Shown here piece by piece: positions 40,650 through 50,962 of a DNA stretch of 64,000 nt (within the stretch, counting starts at the first letter, position 1; each line of letters starts with the position of its first letter). The notes under the pieces are model-generated. The model searched no databases and was not told where the DNA came from. It saw nothing but the letters and a program-made list of their open reading frames with translations. A program made the translations under genes and the position numbers. Source of the DNA: Pseudoalteromonas sp. FUC4 (lineage in GTDB: Bacteria; Pseudomonadota; Gammaproteobacteria; Enterobacterales; Alteromonadaceae); contig NZ_SEUI01000005.1 in assembly GCF_008370255.1 (NCBI RefSeq), forward strand, positions 118,006 to 182,005, given 5' to 3'.

Positions 40650-40808
40650 TTACAAAGCACTATCTAATATCTTTTTTTAATTTAGTTAATTACTTGTTTA
40701 CAATAAGTTTATTAAATGAAATTATTGAGTGAAGAAATGGAAATCATTTTGAGGCCTCCCTCAAATGGTATTTGATAAGCTTTTTATACTTTATCAATAA
40801 GGAATATT

Positions 40809-41177
40809 ATGACTGCAGAAATTAATCAATCAAACAAAATTAAACATGAATTTAGCTTTTCGACTCTGGGTTTTTTCGTAAAGCTTTATCTGGTCGGGCT
40901 ATGTCTTTTTTCACTTGTTGCTGCTGGTGGGATGGTTTTTATTGTTCTCAAAAAGGGAAGTGTACATCCCTTAGCGCTAGCTTTGGCAGTGCTTGGCCTT
41001 TGTAGTTATGCTTTGTGGCATTTATGGGCTGTATCCAAGAGAAAAGTTAATCAAATAACTATTTTAGCAATACTCAGCTTATTAATAGGTGGAAATATTG
41101 CAAGCTGCGTAATAATGTTCTTTATTCGCCAAGCCGCAGTCAAAGAAAGAGCTTTAATAAACAAAGAGAAGCTCTAA
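40809..41177 (+). CDS. Hypothetical three-helix membrane protein
   Basis: A 122-residue protein with a polar N-terminus and three hydrophobic segments (about residues 22-47, 52-69 and 81-106), then a charged C-terminus (KERALINKEKL). The family is not recognised. AAGGA precedes the ATG at 40809 by 6 bases, supporting expression. It opens a small group of three same-strand genes (with 41258 and 41499) of unknown role. Confidence 0.65.
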   Translation: MTAEINQSNKIKHEFSFSTLGFFVKLYLVGLCLFSLVAAGGMVFIVLKKGSVHPLALALAVLGLCSYALWHLWAVSKRKVNQITILAILSLLIGGNIASCVIMFFIRQAAVKERALINKEKL

Positions 41178-41257
41178 ATACTGGTTCTTTATCTCAACCA
41201 CAATTAGCGTAATTTGGTTAATAACTAAATGAAGTTTAAACAACTTAAAGGAATAAA

Positions 41258-41498
41258 ATGAAATTTATTCTTTGCTTTATTATATGGGTTACAAGTACAT
41301 CATTGGCATACGCTCAGCCTATCGAAACAGTTACTGCACAAAGTGTGAGCAAAGTGAAAAAATTATGCTATCAACTAGAAGGGTTAACGAGTTAGAAAAT
41401 GAGTTGTCGAGCTTGTCTTACGACGCAGAAAAGTATGTTCTAAGATTTTAGGTCAAAGTATTAGAAATATAATAAAAGCCCAAATTGAAGGACTATAA
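41258..41498 (+). pseudogene. Small exported protein gene broken by two frameshifts
   Basis: From ATG 41258 (ribosome site AAAGGA) a signal peptide (MKFILCFIIWVTSTSLAYAQ) leads into a frame that stops at 41395. The reading continues sensibly in the next frame (NELENELSSLSYDAEKY, stop at 41451) and then in the third (ILGQSIRNIIKAQIEGL, stop 41496-41498), which ends exactly before the ATG of the next gene. Each switch is explained by loss of one base from an A-run (near 41357-41362 and 41442-41443). The repaired product would be about 80 residues. Homopolymer sequencing error is an equally simple explanation; otherwise only a 45-residue peptide is made. Confidence 0.55.
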
Positions 41499-42254
41499 AT
41501 GAAATATCTAAGCCAGATCCTACTGTGCCTATCTCTACTTTTCACATCTAGCACATTTGCTCTTGAGCAAAAATATCACGAGTTCGTTTTACCTGTTATT
41601 ACTGCCTTTGCAGCTCACGATAAATCTACAATTGCTGCACTTATTAGCTACCCATTAAAACGACAGTACCCCATACCTGACATTAAAAATGAAGCTGAAT
41701 TTATTAACCGCTTTGATGAAGTATTTGATGATGAGCTAGTGGCAGTTATTGCCAGTTCAAACATTGATACCGATTGGGAAGGCGGTGGTTGGCGCGGCAC
41801 TATGCTAAATAACGGCGTGATGTGGATTGATGCTGACGGTAAAATTATCGGTATAAATCACCAAACAGCAAAAGAGCAAGTATTTGCCAAACGCTTAATT
41901 GAACAAGATAAGCAATCCCTGCATTCAAGTGTTAATAACTTTGAAAAACCAGTACTCGATTGGAAAACGGCTAACTACCACATTCGTGTTGATGATTTAG
42001 GGGATCATAATTACCGTTATGCAGTGTGGGGTATTAATAAAAAGCCAAGTGATAAGCCAGATATGGTTTTAATTAATGGCGATATTACATTTGAGGGTAG
42101 CGGCGGGAATCATCACTATACGTTTAAAAATGGACGTTATAGTTACATATTACACGTTATTATTATTGGCTGCGATACATCACCACCAGGTTGGCTTGAA
42201 GTTTATAAAGACGATGAGCGATTACTATTTGAAGATGTTATAAGCACTCTTTAA
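41499..42254 (+). CDS. Secreted protein of unknown function
   Basis: A 251-residue protein with signal peptide (1-21, cleavage after STFA). The first half resembles a small alpha+beta fold (FVLPVITAFAAHDKSTIAALI ... LISYPL), the second half looks beta-rich with many aromatic residues. A single cysteine lies near the end (IIGCDTSPPGW). I do not recognise a family. GAAGGA overlaps the preceding stop, and ATG 41499 directly follows it, so it was translationally coupled to the broken gene before it. Confidence 0.7.
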   Translation: MKYLSQILLCLSLLFTSSTFALEQKYHEFVLPVITAFAAHDKSTIAALISYPLKRQYPIPDIKNEAEFINRFDEVFDDELVAVIASSNIDTDWEGGGWRGTMLNNGVMWIDADGKIIGINHQTAKEQVFAKRLIEQDKQSLHSSVNNFEKPVLDWKTANYHIRVDDLGDHNYRYAVWGINKKPSDKPDMVLINGDITFEGSGGNHHYTFKNGRYSYILHVIIIGCDTSPPGWLEVYKDDERLLFEDVISTL

Positions 42255-42441
42255 TGTATGTTTTAGTATGCTTGATAATGTAGATCTGTTTTTAATAGTT
42301 AAACGTTCTAATAATTAGTATTTTTATAAAATAGATCTAAGTGGTAGGCTAAAAGTAGTAAGTATAAAATAGTAAGTAATTAAAAATAGTTCTCGCGCAA
42401 CAAGGAACCCTCCTGTAAAGCGCTTTGCCAAGGAGTTTAGT

Positions 42442-42939
42442 ATGATCACGCTTACCATTAATGGTAATAAACATGAGTTTTCTGGCGACCCGTCAACGCC
42501 AGTATTATGGTATCTCCGAGACGAATTAAATTTAACTGGGCCTAAATTTGGCTGTGGTATGGCACAGTGCGGTGCGTGTACTGTGCATATTGATGGGGTA
42601 GCTCAGCGCTCATGTGTATTACCGGTATCGGCTGTAGTAGGGCGCAATATTACTTCTATTGAAGGGCTAAGCGAGCAGGGCGATCATCCAGTGCAAAAAG
42701 CGTGGGTTGAGCATAAAGTGCCGCAATGTGGATTTTGTCAGTGCGGGCAAATTATGCAAGCGGCAAGCTTGTTAGCAGCGAACCCCAACCCAACTGATGA
42801 AGAAATAGTAAGTAATATGTCGGGCAATATTTGTCGTTGTGGTACCTACCCGCGAATTCATAAAGCAATTAAGTCGGCGGCTAAAACAATGGCGAGTGTT
42901 CAATATTTTGACCCAAATGAACAAGGGGAAGAAGTATGA
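42442..42939 (+). CDS. 2Fe-2S subunit of a molybdenum hydroxylase (IorA-like)
   Basis: A 165-residue electron-transfer subunit with two [2Fe-2S] clusters of the xanthine-oxidase family. The plant-type cluster cysteines are in [12 protein letters not shown] and the following RSC; the second cluster's are in CGFCQCGQ and CRCGTYPR. In IorAB-type enzymes it passes electrons from the molybdenum subunit to a membrane acceptor. AAGGAG precedes ATG 42442. It overlaps the large-subunit gene by 4 bp. Confidence 0.92.
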   Translation: MITLTINGNKHEFSGDPSTPVLWYLRDELNLTGPKFGCGMAQCGACTVHIDGVAQRSCVLPVSAVVGRNITSIEGLSEQGDHPVQKAWVEHKVPQCGFCQCGQIMQAASLLAANPNPTDEEIVSNMSGNICRCGTYPRIHKAIKSAAKTMASVQYFDPNEQGEEV

Positions 42940-45197
42940 GCCAAGATAACAAATACTTTGATTTAAACCGCCGTCAATTTTTAAAAACCAGTGCAATAGG
43001 TGCATTGGTACTCGGTACTTATTTTGTTGGCAGTGCGCCAAGAGCATTTGCGGGTGTGTTAGAGCAGCCATCTGAGCAAGCAAAGCGCGCAAACTTATTT
43101 ATTGCACTGCGCCCAGACGGCATGGTTGAAATAACCTGTCATCGCTCTGAAATGGGTCAGCAAATTCGCACCGCGATTGCACAAATAGTTGCCGATGAAA
43201 TGGAAGCCGCGTGGGATAAGGTTATTGTTATTCAGGGCAAGGGCGACCCTAAATACGGCGATCAAAATACCGATGGCTCGCGCAGTATTCGCTACAACAT
43301 GCAGCGCCTGCGTGAAATGGGCGCAAGTGTACGTTACATGATGCAGCATGCGGCCGCTAAATATTGGAAAGTTGACCCACAAACCTGTACTGCTAATCAG
43401 CACGTGGTTACACACAGCTCAGGAAAAACGCTTACTTATAAAGATTTAATCGACTTAGCGCTTACAATAACGCCTCCAGAAGTTGATAAGCTAACACTTA
43501 AAACACGCAAAGAATGGCGTTATATTAATACTGGCATGGCGCACATAGATTTAGCCGATTTAGTAACCGGTAAAGCAATATTTGCAGCCGATGTACGCGA
43601 ACCACAAGCGCTGGTGGCTATAATTGAACGCCCGCCGGTAGTAGGCGGTGTTGTTAAGTCATTTGATGCCAGTGCTACAAAAGCGATAAACGGCGTTATA
43701 GATGTTATTGAAATTCCTGCACCAAAAGGCGCGCCGCAGTTTCAGCCAAAAGGTGGCATTGCGATTATAGCTAAAAACACATGGGCTGCATGGCAAGGAC
43801 GTAAAGCATTAAAAGTCGTGTGGGATGATGACAAAAATGGCGATTACAATTCAGAAGAATTTAAAAAGTCATTATTACAAACAGTACAAACTCCACAGGC
43901 AAACATACGTGATAAAGGCGATGCCATGGGCGTGTTGGCTAAATCGAGCAATAAACTCGTAGCTGATTATTACGCGCCGCATCTTGCTCAAGCACCAATG
44001 GAACCGCCTTGTGCAACAGCTATGTACAACAAAGACAGCGTTGATATATGGGCTGCTACGCAAAATCCACAAGCCGATATGAAAACAGTGGCGGCAATGC
44101 TTGGCATGGATGAGAGCAAAATTAATGTTCACGTTACCATGTTAGGAGGCGGCTTTGGGCGTAAGTCAAAACCTGACTTTTCAGCAGAAGCAGCTTACCT
44201 TTCAATGAAAGTAGGCAAGCCTATTCGTGTGCAATGGACGCGTGAAGACGACATACAACATGGTTTTTACCATGCGGTTTCGGCTCAGCACATTGAAGCA
44301 TCGCTAGATAAAAATGGCGTAATAGAATCGTATTTACACCGCACCGCGTTTTCACCAATTACCTCTACCTTTTCAGAAGGGGCGACTACGCCAGGAAGCT
44401 TTGAACTGCGCTTAGGATTTACCGATAACCCTATTAACACACCTAATATGAAGTTAGAAAACGGTGATGCGCAAGCCAAAGCACGAATTGGTTGGATGCG
44501 CTCTGTATCAAATATTTTTCATGCTTTTGCTATTCAGTCATTTATTGGCGAAGCGGCGCACAAAGCTGGCCGCGACCAAAAAGACTATTTACTAGACACT
44601 ATAGGTCCGAGTCGTATTGTTGATGTAACTGAGCAAAATGCTACATACGATAATTACGGTGGCGATAAAGCGGTTTATCCGTTAGATATTGGCAGACTGC
44701 GCCATGTTATTGAAAAAGTAGCTGACATGAGTAAATGGGGGCGAGAGCTTCCTAAAGGTCGAGGTTTAGGCATAGCAGCACACAGAAGCTTTTTAACTTA
44801 CGTAGCTACGGTAGTTGAAGTAGAAGTGTCGGATACTGGCGATTTAAACGTAATTAAATCGTGGGTTGCCATTGACGCGGGTACGGTTGTAAACACCGAC
44901 ACCGTTAAAAACCAAACTCAAGGTGGTTCTATTTATGGGATTACAACTGCAATCAGCGATGGTATTACCTTTGACAAAGGGCGCGTGCAGCAAAGTAACT
45001 TTCATGATTATCGCGTACCGCGTATGAGCGATTCACCACTTGAAGTTGAAGTTGAAATTGTACAAAGTGATGCACCACCAGCAGGGGTAGGCGAGCCGTC
45101 TACACCAGTTTATGCGCCAGCATTATGTAATGCTATTTTTGCAGCGTGCGGAAAGCGTATTAGGCAGTTACCAATAGGTGGCCAGCTAAAAGCGTAA
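42936..45197 (+). CDS. Molybdopterin subunit of a molybdenum hydroxylase (IorB-like, Tat-exported)
   Basis: A 753-residue catalytic subunit starting with a Tat signal ([17 protein letters not shown]), so the folded complex is probably periplasmic. It is of the isoquinoline 1-oxidoreductase beta / aldehyde dehydrogenase type, with [28 protein letters not shown] and the late glutamate motif [11 protein letters not shown] at the active site. The substrate, an aldehyde or N-heterocycle, is not determined. No FAD subunit and no XdhC-type maturation gene is adjacent. A terminator follows. Confidence 0.88.
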   Translation: MSQDNKYFDLNRRQFLKTSAIGALVLGTYFVGSAPRAFAGVLEQPSEQAKRANLFIALRPDGMVEITCHRSEMGQQIRTAIAQIVADEMEAAWDKVIVIQGKGDPKYGDQNTDGSRSIRYNMQRLREMGASVRYMMQHAAAKYWKVDPQTCTANQHVVTHSSGKTLTYKDLIDLALTITPPEVDKLTLKTRKEWRYINTGMAHIDLADLVTGKAIFAADVREPQALVAIIERPPVVGGVVKSFDASATKAINGVIDVIEIPAPKGAPQFQPKGGIAIIAKNTWAAWQGRKALKVVWDDDKNGDYNSEEFKKSLLQTVQTPQANIRDKGDAMGVLAKSSNKLVADYYAPHLAQAPMEPPCATAMYNKDSVDIWAATQNPQADMKTVAAMLGMDESKINVHVTMLGGGFGRKSKPDFSAEAAYLSMKVGKPIRVQWTREDDIQHGFYHAVSAQHIEASLDKNGVIESYLHRTAFSPITSTFSEGATTPGSFELRLGFTDNPINTPNMKLENGDAQAKARIGWMRSVSNIFHAFAIQSFIGEAAHKAGRDQKDYLLDTIGPSRIVDVTEQNATYDNYGGDKAVYPLDIGRLRHVIEKVADMSKWGRELPKGRGLGIAAHRSFLTYVATVVEVEVSDTGDLNVIKSWVAIDAGTVVNTDTVKNQTQGGSIYGITTAISDGITFDKGRVQQSNFHDYRVPRMSDSPLEVEVEIVQSDAPPAGVGEPSTPVYAPALCNAIFAACGKRIRQLPIGGQLKA

Positions 45198-45220
45198 CTA
45201 AATAAGCTACAGCTTAAACA

Positions 45221-45250
45221 AAAAAACCGCCAAAATGGCGGTTTTTTTAG
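45221..45250. terminator. Bidirectional intrinsic terminator between the hydroxylase genes and csbD
   Basis: AAAAAACCGCCA pairs with TGGCGGTTTTTT around an AAA loop; T-runs occur in both directions, and the flanking genes converge. Confidence 0.88.
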
Positions 45251-45260
45251 AAGTTAGCGA

Positions 45261-45458
45261 TTAGTGAGTTTTTTCAAACTCATCAACTTCACGCTCTGCT
45301 TCTTCTTTAGATTTACCATACTGCTGCTGAATTTTACCAACTAGCTCTGTACGGCTACCTTCAATTTTGTCTAAATCGTCGTCAGTAAGATCGCCCCATT
45401 TCTGTTGAGCCTTACCTTTAAGTTCGTCCCAATTACCTTTCATACGATCGCTGTTCAT
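45261..45458 (-). CDS. CsbD-family stress protein
   Basis: A 65-residue, highly charged protein with the CsbD/YjbJ pattern: MNSDRMKGNWDELKGKAQQK followed by WGDLTDDDLDKIEGSRTEL and an amphipathic helix. Members are small, abundant general-stress proteins of unknown mechanism. GGAGAAA precedes its ATG. It diverges from the truncated-haemoglobin gene. Confidence 0.93.
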   Translation of the reverse strand: MNSDRMKGNWDELKGKAQQKWGDLTDDDLDKIEGSRTELVGKIQQQYGKSKEEAEREVDEFEKTH

Positions 45459-45612
45459 AAGTTTCTCCTTACTTAGATTTAATTAACGTTCAGTATAAAA
45501 GGAGCAAGGCGTGTACCAACAAGTTAAATTTTTATTTTTCATTTATAATCATGGTGTTATGTTTTTATTGAAGCAGTAATAATCAATGCTATCGGCACAT
45601 CCTTAAAAAATG

Positions 45613-45628
45613 TACAGAGCGCTCTGTA
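45613..45628. promoter_or_regulatory. 16-bp perfect palindrome, candidate operator
   Basis: TACAGAGCGCTCTGTA is self-complementary over all 16 bases. It lies in the 274-bp divergent region between csbD (155 bp from its start) and the globin gene (105 bp from its start). The form TACN4CGN4GTA is typical of TetR-family operators, although no TetR gene is in this window. Confidence 0.5.
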
Positions 45629-45732
45629 ATTATTGCTGACATAAGTTACGCAGCTTTGATGTAACTCACTCTTAAATTTTTGTTTTAAGCTAATATGCAG
45701 GTATTAAACAAAGTAGTTAACCTGAGTGAGTT

Positions 45733-46146
45733 ATGAATACAAAAACGTGTGAATACGGAGTAGGTGACTGCTCATACAAAATGGCAGGTGAGTTAGTAGG
45801 TATTACACAATTGGTGAATGCGTTTTACGATAATATGGACGCTTTAAAAGAGGCTGAATATATAAGGAGTATGCATTCAAAAGACTTATCGGTGTCGCGT
45901 AAAAAGCTCGCTTATTTTTTGTCAGGCTGGCTAGGTGGTCCAAAATTATATGCTGAACATTTTGGCAGTATTAACATTCCTCAAGCACATAAACATTTAC
46001 ATGTAGGAATTGAGCAAAGTGACGCATGGCTTTTGTGCATGCAAAAAGCGGTTGATGAGCAACCTTACGAAGCATCGTTCAAAATTTACTTAATGGATCA
46101 ATTACGCGTACCTGCTGATCGAATTAGAATGGTATCGGGTAATTAA
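45733..46146 (+). CDS. Group II truncated haemoglobin
   Basis: A 137-residue 2-on-2 globin. Key residues by alignment in mind with group II globins: tyrosine B10 at Y32 (NAFYDNMD), proximal histidine F8 at H86, tryptophan G8 at W99 (SDAWLLCM), with the usual 13-residue distance between the last two. The flanking SGWLGGPKLYAEHFG is typical. These proteins handle O2, NO or peroxide. It starts at ATG 45733 and diverges from csbD across a region with a 16-bp palindrome. Confidence 0.88.
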   Translation: MNTKTCEYGVGDCSYKMAGELVGITQLVNAFYDNMDALKEAEYIRSMHSKDLSVSRKKLAYFLSGWLGGPKLYAEHFGSINIPQAHKHLHVGIEQSDAWLLCMQKAVDEQPYEASFKIYLMDQLRVPADRIRMVSGN

Positions 46147-46229
46147 TAGCCGTTATTATTAAACATCAACCGCAGCTAGGCTTTGGTTTTTTGTTACAAT
46201 GGCTGCAAAGCAATTTAGGGTAAATAGCT

Positions 46230-48656
46230 GTGCTGCCTGTTCAAGACATATATCAACAACTCGTTACTACATTACAAAGTAATCCTATTACGTTATTACA
46301 AGCACCGCCTGGTGCGGGTAAATCTACGTGGTTACCGCTAGAGCTTATGCGCGACGGGCATTTTAAACGTATTGTAATGCTAGAGCCCCGCCGTTTAGCT
46401 GCACGTAATATTGCCAGTTACCTAGCAAAGTGCCAAAACGAAAGTGTTGGGCAAAGTGTGGGTTTGCGGATTAGAGGCGAGAGTAAAGTAAGCGCTAATA
46501 CGCATCTCGAAATAGTTACCGAAGGTATGCTAACCCGCATGCTGCAAAACGACCCTGAATTAAGCGATATAGATTTACTGATATTTGATGAATTTCATGA
46601 GCGTTCAATTGCAGCCGATACCTCACTTGCCTTTGCACTCGAGACCCAAAGTGCGCTGCGCGACGATTTAACTATTATGCTTATGTCGGCAACGCTTGAT
46701 ACAGAGCGTTACACTGCGTTTTTTGACTGCCCTGTAATTCAATCAAGCGGTCGCAGCTACCCAATAGACGAAGTATACATACCCATAAAAGATGAAAGCC
46801 GCTGGCTTGATGCAATCCCTAGCATAATAAAACAAGCACTTAATGAGCAAACAGGCAGCGCATTGGTATTTTTACCAGGGCAGTTTGAGATACTACGCGT
46901 GCAACAAGCACTAAGCGATTTACCAAGTAACTGCCAAGTTGCAACGCTATTTGGCGAGCAAGATAAAGCTAATCAGCAAACGGCTATTGCTCCTGCACCA
47001 AACGGCATGCGCAAAGTAGTGCTTACCACTAATGTAGCCGAAACCAGTTTAACTATTGAAGGCATACGCATTGTAATTGACAGCGGCAAGCGCCGTGCAG
47101 CGACCTTTAATTTAAAAACAGGGGTTACAGAGCTCACAACACAAAGTATATCGTGCTCGTCTGCTGTGCAACGTGCAGGGCGTGCAGGACGAATAGAGCC
47201 AGGCATTGTTTATCGAATTGGCTCAAAGCAAACCTTTGAGAGACGTAATAGCCACGACAATCCCGAAATACTCACATCAGACATAAGCCAACTTATGCTT
47301 GAGGCAAAGCAATGGGGAGCCAATATTGATGAGCTAACCTTGCTCGATAAGCCCACTGAGCAGCAATGCGAGCAAGCAAGTAACCTGCTTAACATGCTAG
47401 AAGCTATTAATAGCAAGGGTAAGCTCACACCGCTTGGCAGTAAAATGTTAGGTTTTGGTGCTGATATTCGTTTGGCGCATATGCTATTAAAAGCACAAAT
47501 ACTTGATGACCAACTCCCTGGTATTTTTAGGCTCGCTATTTATTTAGTGGCATTACTTGAGAGCCGAGTAAACAGTGCAAACGAGTTGAGTTTAGCGCTG
47601 CATAGCCAACAGCAACGTCCGCATCCGGTATTTAAACAACAGTTAAAGTATTGGCAAAGCCGCTTAAAAGTAAAAGACGAAAACAGCGAATTAAATACGC
47701 ATTATATAAGTTTGCTGGTGGCATTGGCATACCCCGATCGCATAGCTAAAAAACGTGGGAATGGTTATTTACTCGCCAATGGTGCAGGGGCTGAGTTGAA
47801 TGCCGATTACTGGCACAACGACGATTACTTAGCCATAGCAACCATGGGCGGGCACAAAGGCGGGCGTATATTTGCAGCCACCGCGCTTAACCCATTTGAG
47901 TTACAAGAATTTTTACCGCATTTATTTAGTGAACTTACTCGTTGTGAGTTTGATGAAAAGTCAGCGCGCTTTATTCATCAAGATGAAGTAAAGCTCGGGG
48001 CTATAACGCTCAGCAGCCAGCCTAGTAAACAAAAACTAGATAAGAGCGAGCGTGCTAAAGCGTGGCTTAGCTTATTTGCTAAACACGGTTTTGCATTATT
48101 TAACGAGCAACCTGATGCGCAGCAATTGCTGATACGTATGAGCCTAGCAAGTAATTTAATGCCTGATAAATTCCCGCAAATAAACGAGCAACAACTTATT
48201 CAAGATGCAGCGCAGTGGCTAGGTGTGTTTTTAGAAGATATTAAAACGCTCACGCAGCTTAAAAAGTTTAACTACTTTGAAGCATTACAAAACTGTTTTG
48301 ATTGGCAACAACAAACCGCTTTAAAAGCACTGTTACCACTGCGATTAACGGTGCCAAGTGGCTCAAATATAAAAATAGAATACCAACTTGATGGCCCCGC
48401 AAAGCTAAGCGTGCGTATGCAAGAAGTTTACGGCTTAACAAGTACGCCTATGCTTGCCAACGGTAAACTGCCACTGCTTATGGAGTTGTTATCGCCAGGT
48501 AAACGCTCACTGCAACTTACTCAAGATTTAGCTCACTTTTGGGCTAGCAGTTACCGCGATGTGCAAAAGGAAATGAAAGGCCGCTACCCTAAACATTTTT
48601 GGCCTGACGATCCGGCCAATAGCGTTGCAACCAATAGAGTGAAAAGCAAAATGTAG
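46230..48656 (+). CDS. hrpB: ATP-dependent helicase HrpB
   Basis: An 808-residue DEAH-box helicase. Motifs in order: APPGAGKST (Walker A, about residue 25), FDEFHERS (DExH, about 118), LMSATLD (motif III), TNVAETSLTI (motif V) and QRAGRAGR (motif VI), then HA2 and HrpB C-terminal domains. The biological role of HrpB in bacteria is poorly defined. The start is GTG 46230 (MLPVQDIYQQ) with AGGG about 12 bases upstream. It converges with the next gene with only three bases between stops and no hairpin. Confidence 0.93.
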   Translation: MLPVQDIYQQLVTTLQSNPITLLQAPPGAGKSTWLPLELMRDGHFKRIVMLEPRRLAARNIASYLAKCQNESVGQSVGLRIRGESKVSANTHLEIVTEGMLTRMLQNDPELSDIDLLIFDEFHERSIAADTSLAFALETQSALRDDLTIMLMSATLDTERYTAFFDCPVIQSSGRSYPIDEVYIPIKDESRWLDAIPSIIKQALNEQTGSALVFLPGQFEILRVQQALSDLPSNCQVATLFGEQDKANQQTAIAPAPNGMRKVVLTTNVAETSLTIEGIRIVIDSGKRRAATFNLKTGVTELTTQSISCSSAVQRAGRAGRIEPGIVYRIGSKQTFERRNSHDNPEILTSDISQLMLEAKQWGANIDELTLLDKPTEQQCEQASNLLNMLEAINSKGKLTPLGSKMLGFGADIRLAHMLLKAQILDDQLPGIFRLAIYLVALLESRVNSANELSLALHSQQQRPHPVFKQQLKYWQSRLKVKDENSELNTHYISLLVALAYPDRIAKKRGNGYLLANGAGAELNADYWHNDDYLAIATMGGHKGGRIFAATALNPFELQEFLPHLFSELTRCEFDEKSARFIHQDEVKLGAITLSSQPSKQKLDKSERAKAWLSLFAKHGFALFNEQPDAQQLLIRMSLASNLMPDKFPQINEQQLIQDAAQWLGVFLEDIKTLTQLKKFNYFEALQNCFDWQQQTALKALLPLRLTVPSGSNIKIEYQLDGPAKLSVRMQEVYGLTSTPMLANGKLPLLMELLSPGKRSLQLTQDLAHFWASSYRDVQKEMKGRYPKHFWPDDPANSVATNRVKSKM

Positions 48657-48659
48657 TTA

Positions 48660-48875
48660 TTAAACTTCTTTCCCGCCATGGCTCTGTGCTAGGTCATCAA
48701 GTTCGGCGCAAGTGTAATCAAAACCACTTTCGTCATATTCATATGTCACTTTTACACTATCGCCGCCGTTAAAAAGTCGTGTTTTTACATCGTTAACCGG
48801 CCAGTCTTTGAGCTCGTGTAAAAATCGGTTAGCAACTTGTGATGATTCAAAACAATAGCGAATTTCAGTTTTCAT
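48660..48875 (-). CDS. Conserved small cytoplasmic protein, unknown function
   Basis: A 71-residue soluble protein without signal or membrane segment (MKTEIRYCFESSQVANRFLHEL at the start, then a beta-rich middle VKVTYEYDESGFDYTCAELD). The pattern suggests a compact alpha/beta fold. The family is not recognised. It is tail-to-tail with hrpB. Confidence 0.65.
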   Translation of the reverse strand: MKTEIRYCFESSQVANRFLHELKDWPVNDVKTRLFNGGDSVKVTYEYDESGFDYTCAELDDLAQSHGGKEV

Positions 48876-49045
48876 AAATAATAAAGCTCTGGCTGTTTAC
48901 CCCTGCGGCTAGTGCACTATTAATGGGGCGTTCATGATTCGGTTACAAAAAATAAAGAGTTAAATTGTAAATTTTGTGTTTCAATAAATGCATCAAACTC
49001 GGTACACACTAACGTACTTTAATTAACAAATGATGACGACTTTAC

Positions 49046-50953
49046 ATGCATTATAAATTTGCTCTGATCGCAAGCTCGGTTTTTATACTAGGCGCTTGCG
49101 GTGGTTCAGGCTCCGATGATACGCCAACCGTTAACGGAAATAAAATCCCCATTTTGTCAGTCGCTGATATTCCTAGTGAATTAAGTAAAGGCCAAACAAT
49201 TGAGCTAACAGCAACAGCCAGTGATAAAGATGGCACTATTACATCTGTTGTATGGCAACAAACGCAAGGGCCAGAACTAATTAGTGGAGCTTTAGAGGCA
49301 ACAACTACCTCAGTAACACTACTAAATGCGCAAAGTTATAAGCCTGTGGATTATGCTTTTTCGGTAACAGCAACCGACAACGAAGGGGCAAGCAGTGTAA
49401 AAACGCTAAGCTTTACTGCACGTAATAATATGGACGAGATTAGCGCCGCACGGTTACTACACCAAGCAACAATGGGACCTAAGCTTAGTGAAATACAAAA
49501 CGCACAAGGGTTAAGCGAGCAACAATGGCTTGATAAACAAATAGCGCTATCTATTAATTATCACCGTGATTATTTAGTAAAGTTAAATGACGATGACGAC
49601 TTTAAATATATAAGCCGCATAGATGCATGGTGGAAAGCTGTAATGCAAAGTGACGATCAACTTCGTCAGCGTGTTGCGTTTGCGTTAAGTGAAATATTAG
49701 TGGTGTCGGATGAAAACAGTGCTTTAAGAGGCCAACCTGAAGGCATGATCACTTATTACGATTTATTACTAAAGCATGCCTTTGGTAATTATCGTGACTT
49801 ACTCGAAGATGTAACACTTTCGCCAATAATGGGGACTTATTTAAGTCACTTAGGGAATGAAAAAGCAGACGATGCACTCAATATTCGCCCCGATGAAAAT
49901 TACGCACGTGAAGTAATGCAGTTATTTACTATTGGCCTTGAAGAGTTAAACCTAGATGGCAGCGCCAAGCTTGATGCACAAGGTAATACCATTGCCACTT
50001 ACGGACAGGTAGAAATAGAGGGTTTTGCACGCGTATTTACAGGTTGGACGTTTGCCGATAGTGAAACATTTAAGCGTAAAAGTCGTGATTATATTAAGCC
50101 AATGGAAGCGTTTGACGAGTACCACTCTAGTAAACAAAAAACCTTATTAAATGGCGAAGTTATACCAAAAGGTTATGCAGCAGAAGAGTCATTGCAAATA
50201 GCGCTCGATAACTTATTTAACCATCAAAATGTTGCGCCATTTATTAGCAAACAACTTATTCAGCGATTAATTACCTCCAACCCAACCCCCCAATATGTTG
50301 AGCGAGTAGCTAATGTATTTATTGATAATGGCACCGGTGTACGCGGCGATTTAGCGGCGGTAGTAAAAGCTATTTATTTAGATGATGAAGCGCGGCATTT
50401 TGGTTCAGTGCTTAACTACCAAGGGAAAATTAAAGAGCCTATTTTAAAAACTGTACAGTTTTGGCGAAATCTCGATGCTAAATCTTTGGCTGGTTATTAT
50501 AAAACGTGGAATTTAATAAATAGCTATGGGCAAGGGTCAATGCAGTCGGCTTCGGTATTTAACTTTTTTAGGCCTGATTATCAAACCGCAGCTTTGCGAA
50601 ATGAAGGTATTGTTGCACCAGAATTACAAATAGCAAACGATGCAACACTGATTGGCACCATGAACGCGCTTTACGCAAGTTTAGTGTGGAGTACCGCAGA
50701 AGCGCACAGTGATTTAAATTCAAATGGTATTTATGTTTATATTCAAGACGACATGAATGTTTTAGAGAAAAACGGTGTTAGCGCGCTACTAACTCAGTAC
50801 AACACGTTATATTTTGCAGGTGCAATGAGCAGTGACACACGCCAAGCATTACTTGATTTAGATGCCTACTTTAATGAAGATCAATACCGTGAACGGGTTT
50901 CGTATTTATTATATATGATTGCTATTTTACCTGAATTTAACGTGCAGTATTAG
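49046..50953 (+). CDS. DUF1800-family lipoprotein
   Basis: A 635-residue exported protein. A lipoprotein signal (LGACGGSGSDD; lipobox ending at about residue 19) is followed by a PKD-like domain of about 85 residues (TATASDKDGTITSVVWQQ) and then the DUF1800 body, beginning at AARLLHQATMGP and including MQLFTIGLEELN, FARVFTGWTF and QSASVFNFFRPDY. DUF1800 proteins are nearly always encoded next to a DUF1501 protein, as here, 9 bp downstream. The role of the pair is not established. Confidence 0.9.
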   Translation: MHYKFALIASSVFILGACGGSGSDDTPTVNGNKIPILSVADIPSELSKGQTIELTATASDKDGTITSVVWQQTQGPELISGALEATTTSVTLLNAQSYKPVDYAFSVTATDNEGASSVKTLSFTARNNMDEISAARLLHQATMGPKLSEIQNAQGLSEQQWLDKQIALSINYHRDYLVKLNDDDDFKYISRIDAWWKAVMQSDDQLRQRVAFALSEILVVSDENSALRGQPEGMITYYDLLLKHAFGNYRDLLEDVTLSPIMGTYLSHLGNEKADDALNIRPDENYAREVMQLFTIGLEELNLDGSAKLDAQGNTIATYGQVEIEGFARVFTGWTFADSETFKRKSRDYIKPMEAFDEYHSSKQKTLLNGEVIPKGYAAEESLQIALDNLFNHQNVAPFISKQLIQRLITSNPTPQYVERVANVFIDNGTGVRGDLAAVVKAIYLDDEARHFGSVLNYQGKIKEPILKTVQFWRNLDAKSLAGYYKTWNLINSYGQGSMQSASVFNFFRPDYQTAALRNEGIVAPELQIANDATLIGTMNALYASLVWSTAEAHSDLNSNGIYVYIQDDMNVLEKNGVSALLTQYNTLYFAGAMSSDTRQALLDLDAYFNEDQYRERVSYLLYMIAILPEFNVQY

Positions 50954-50962
50954 GAGCGCATA

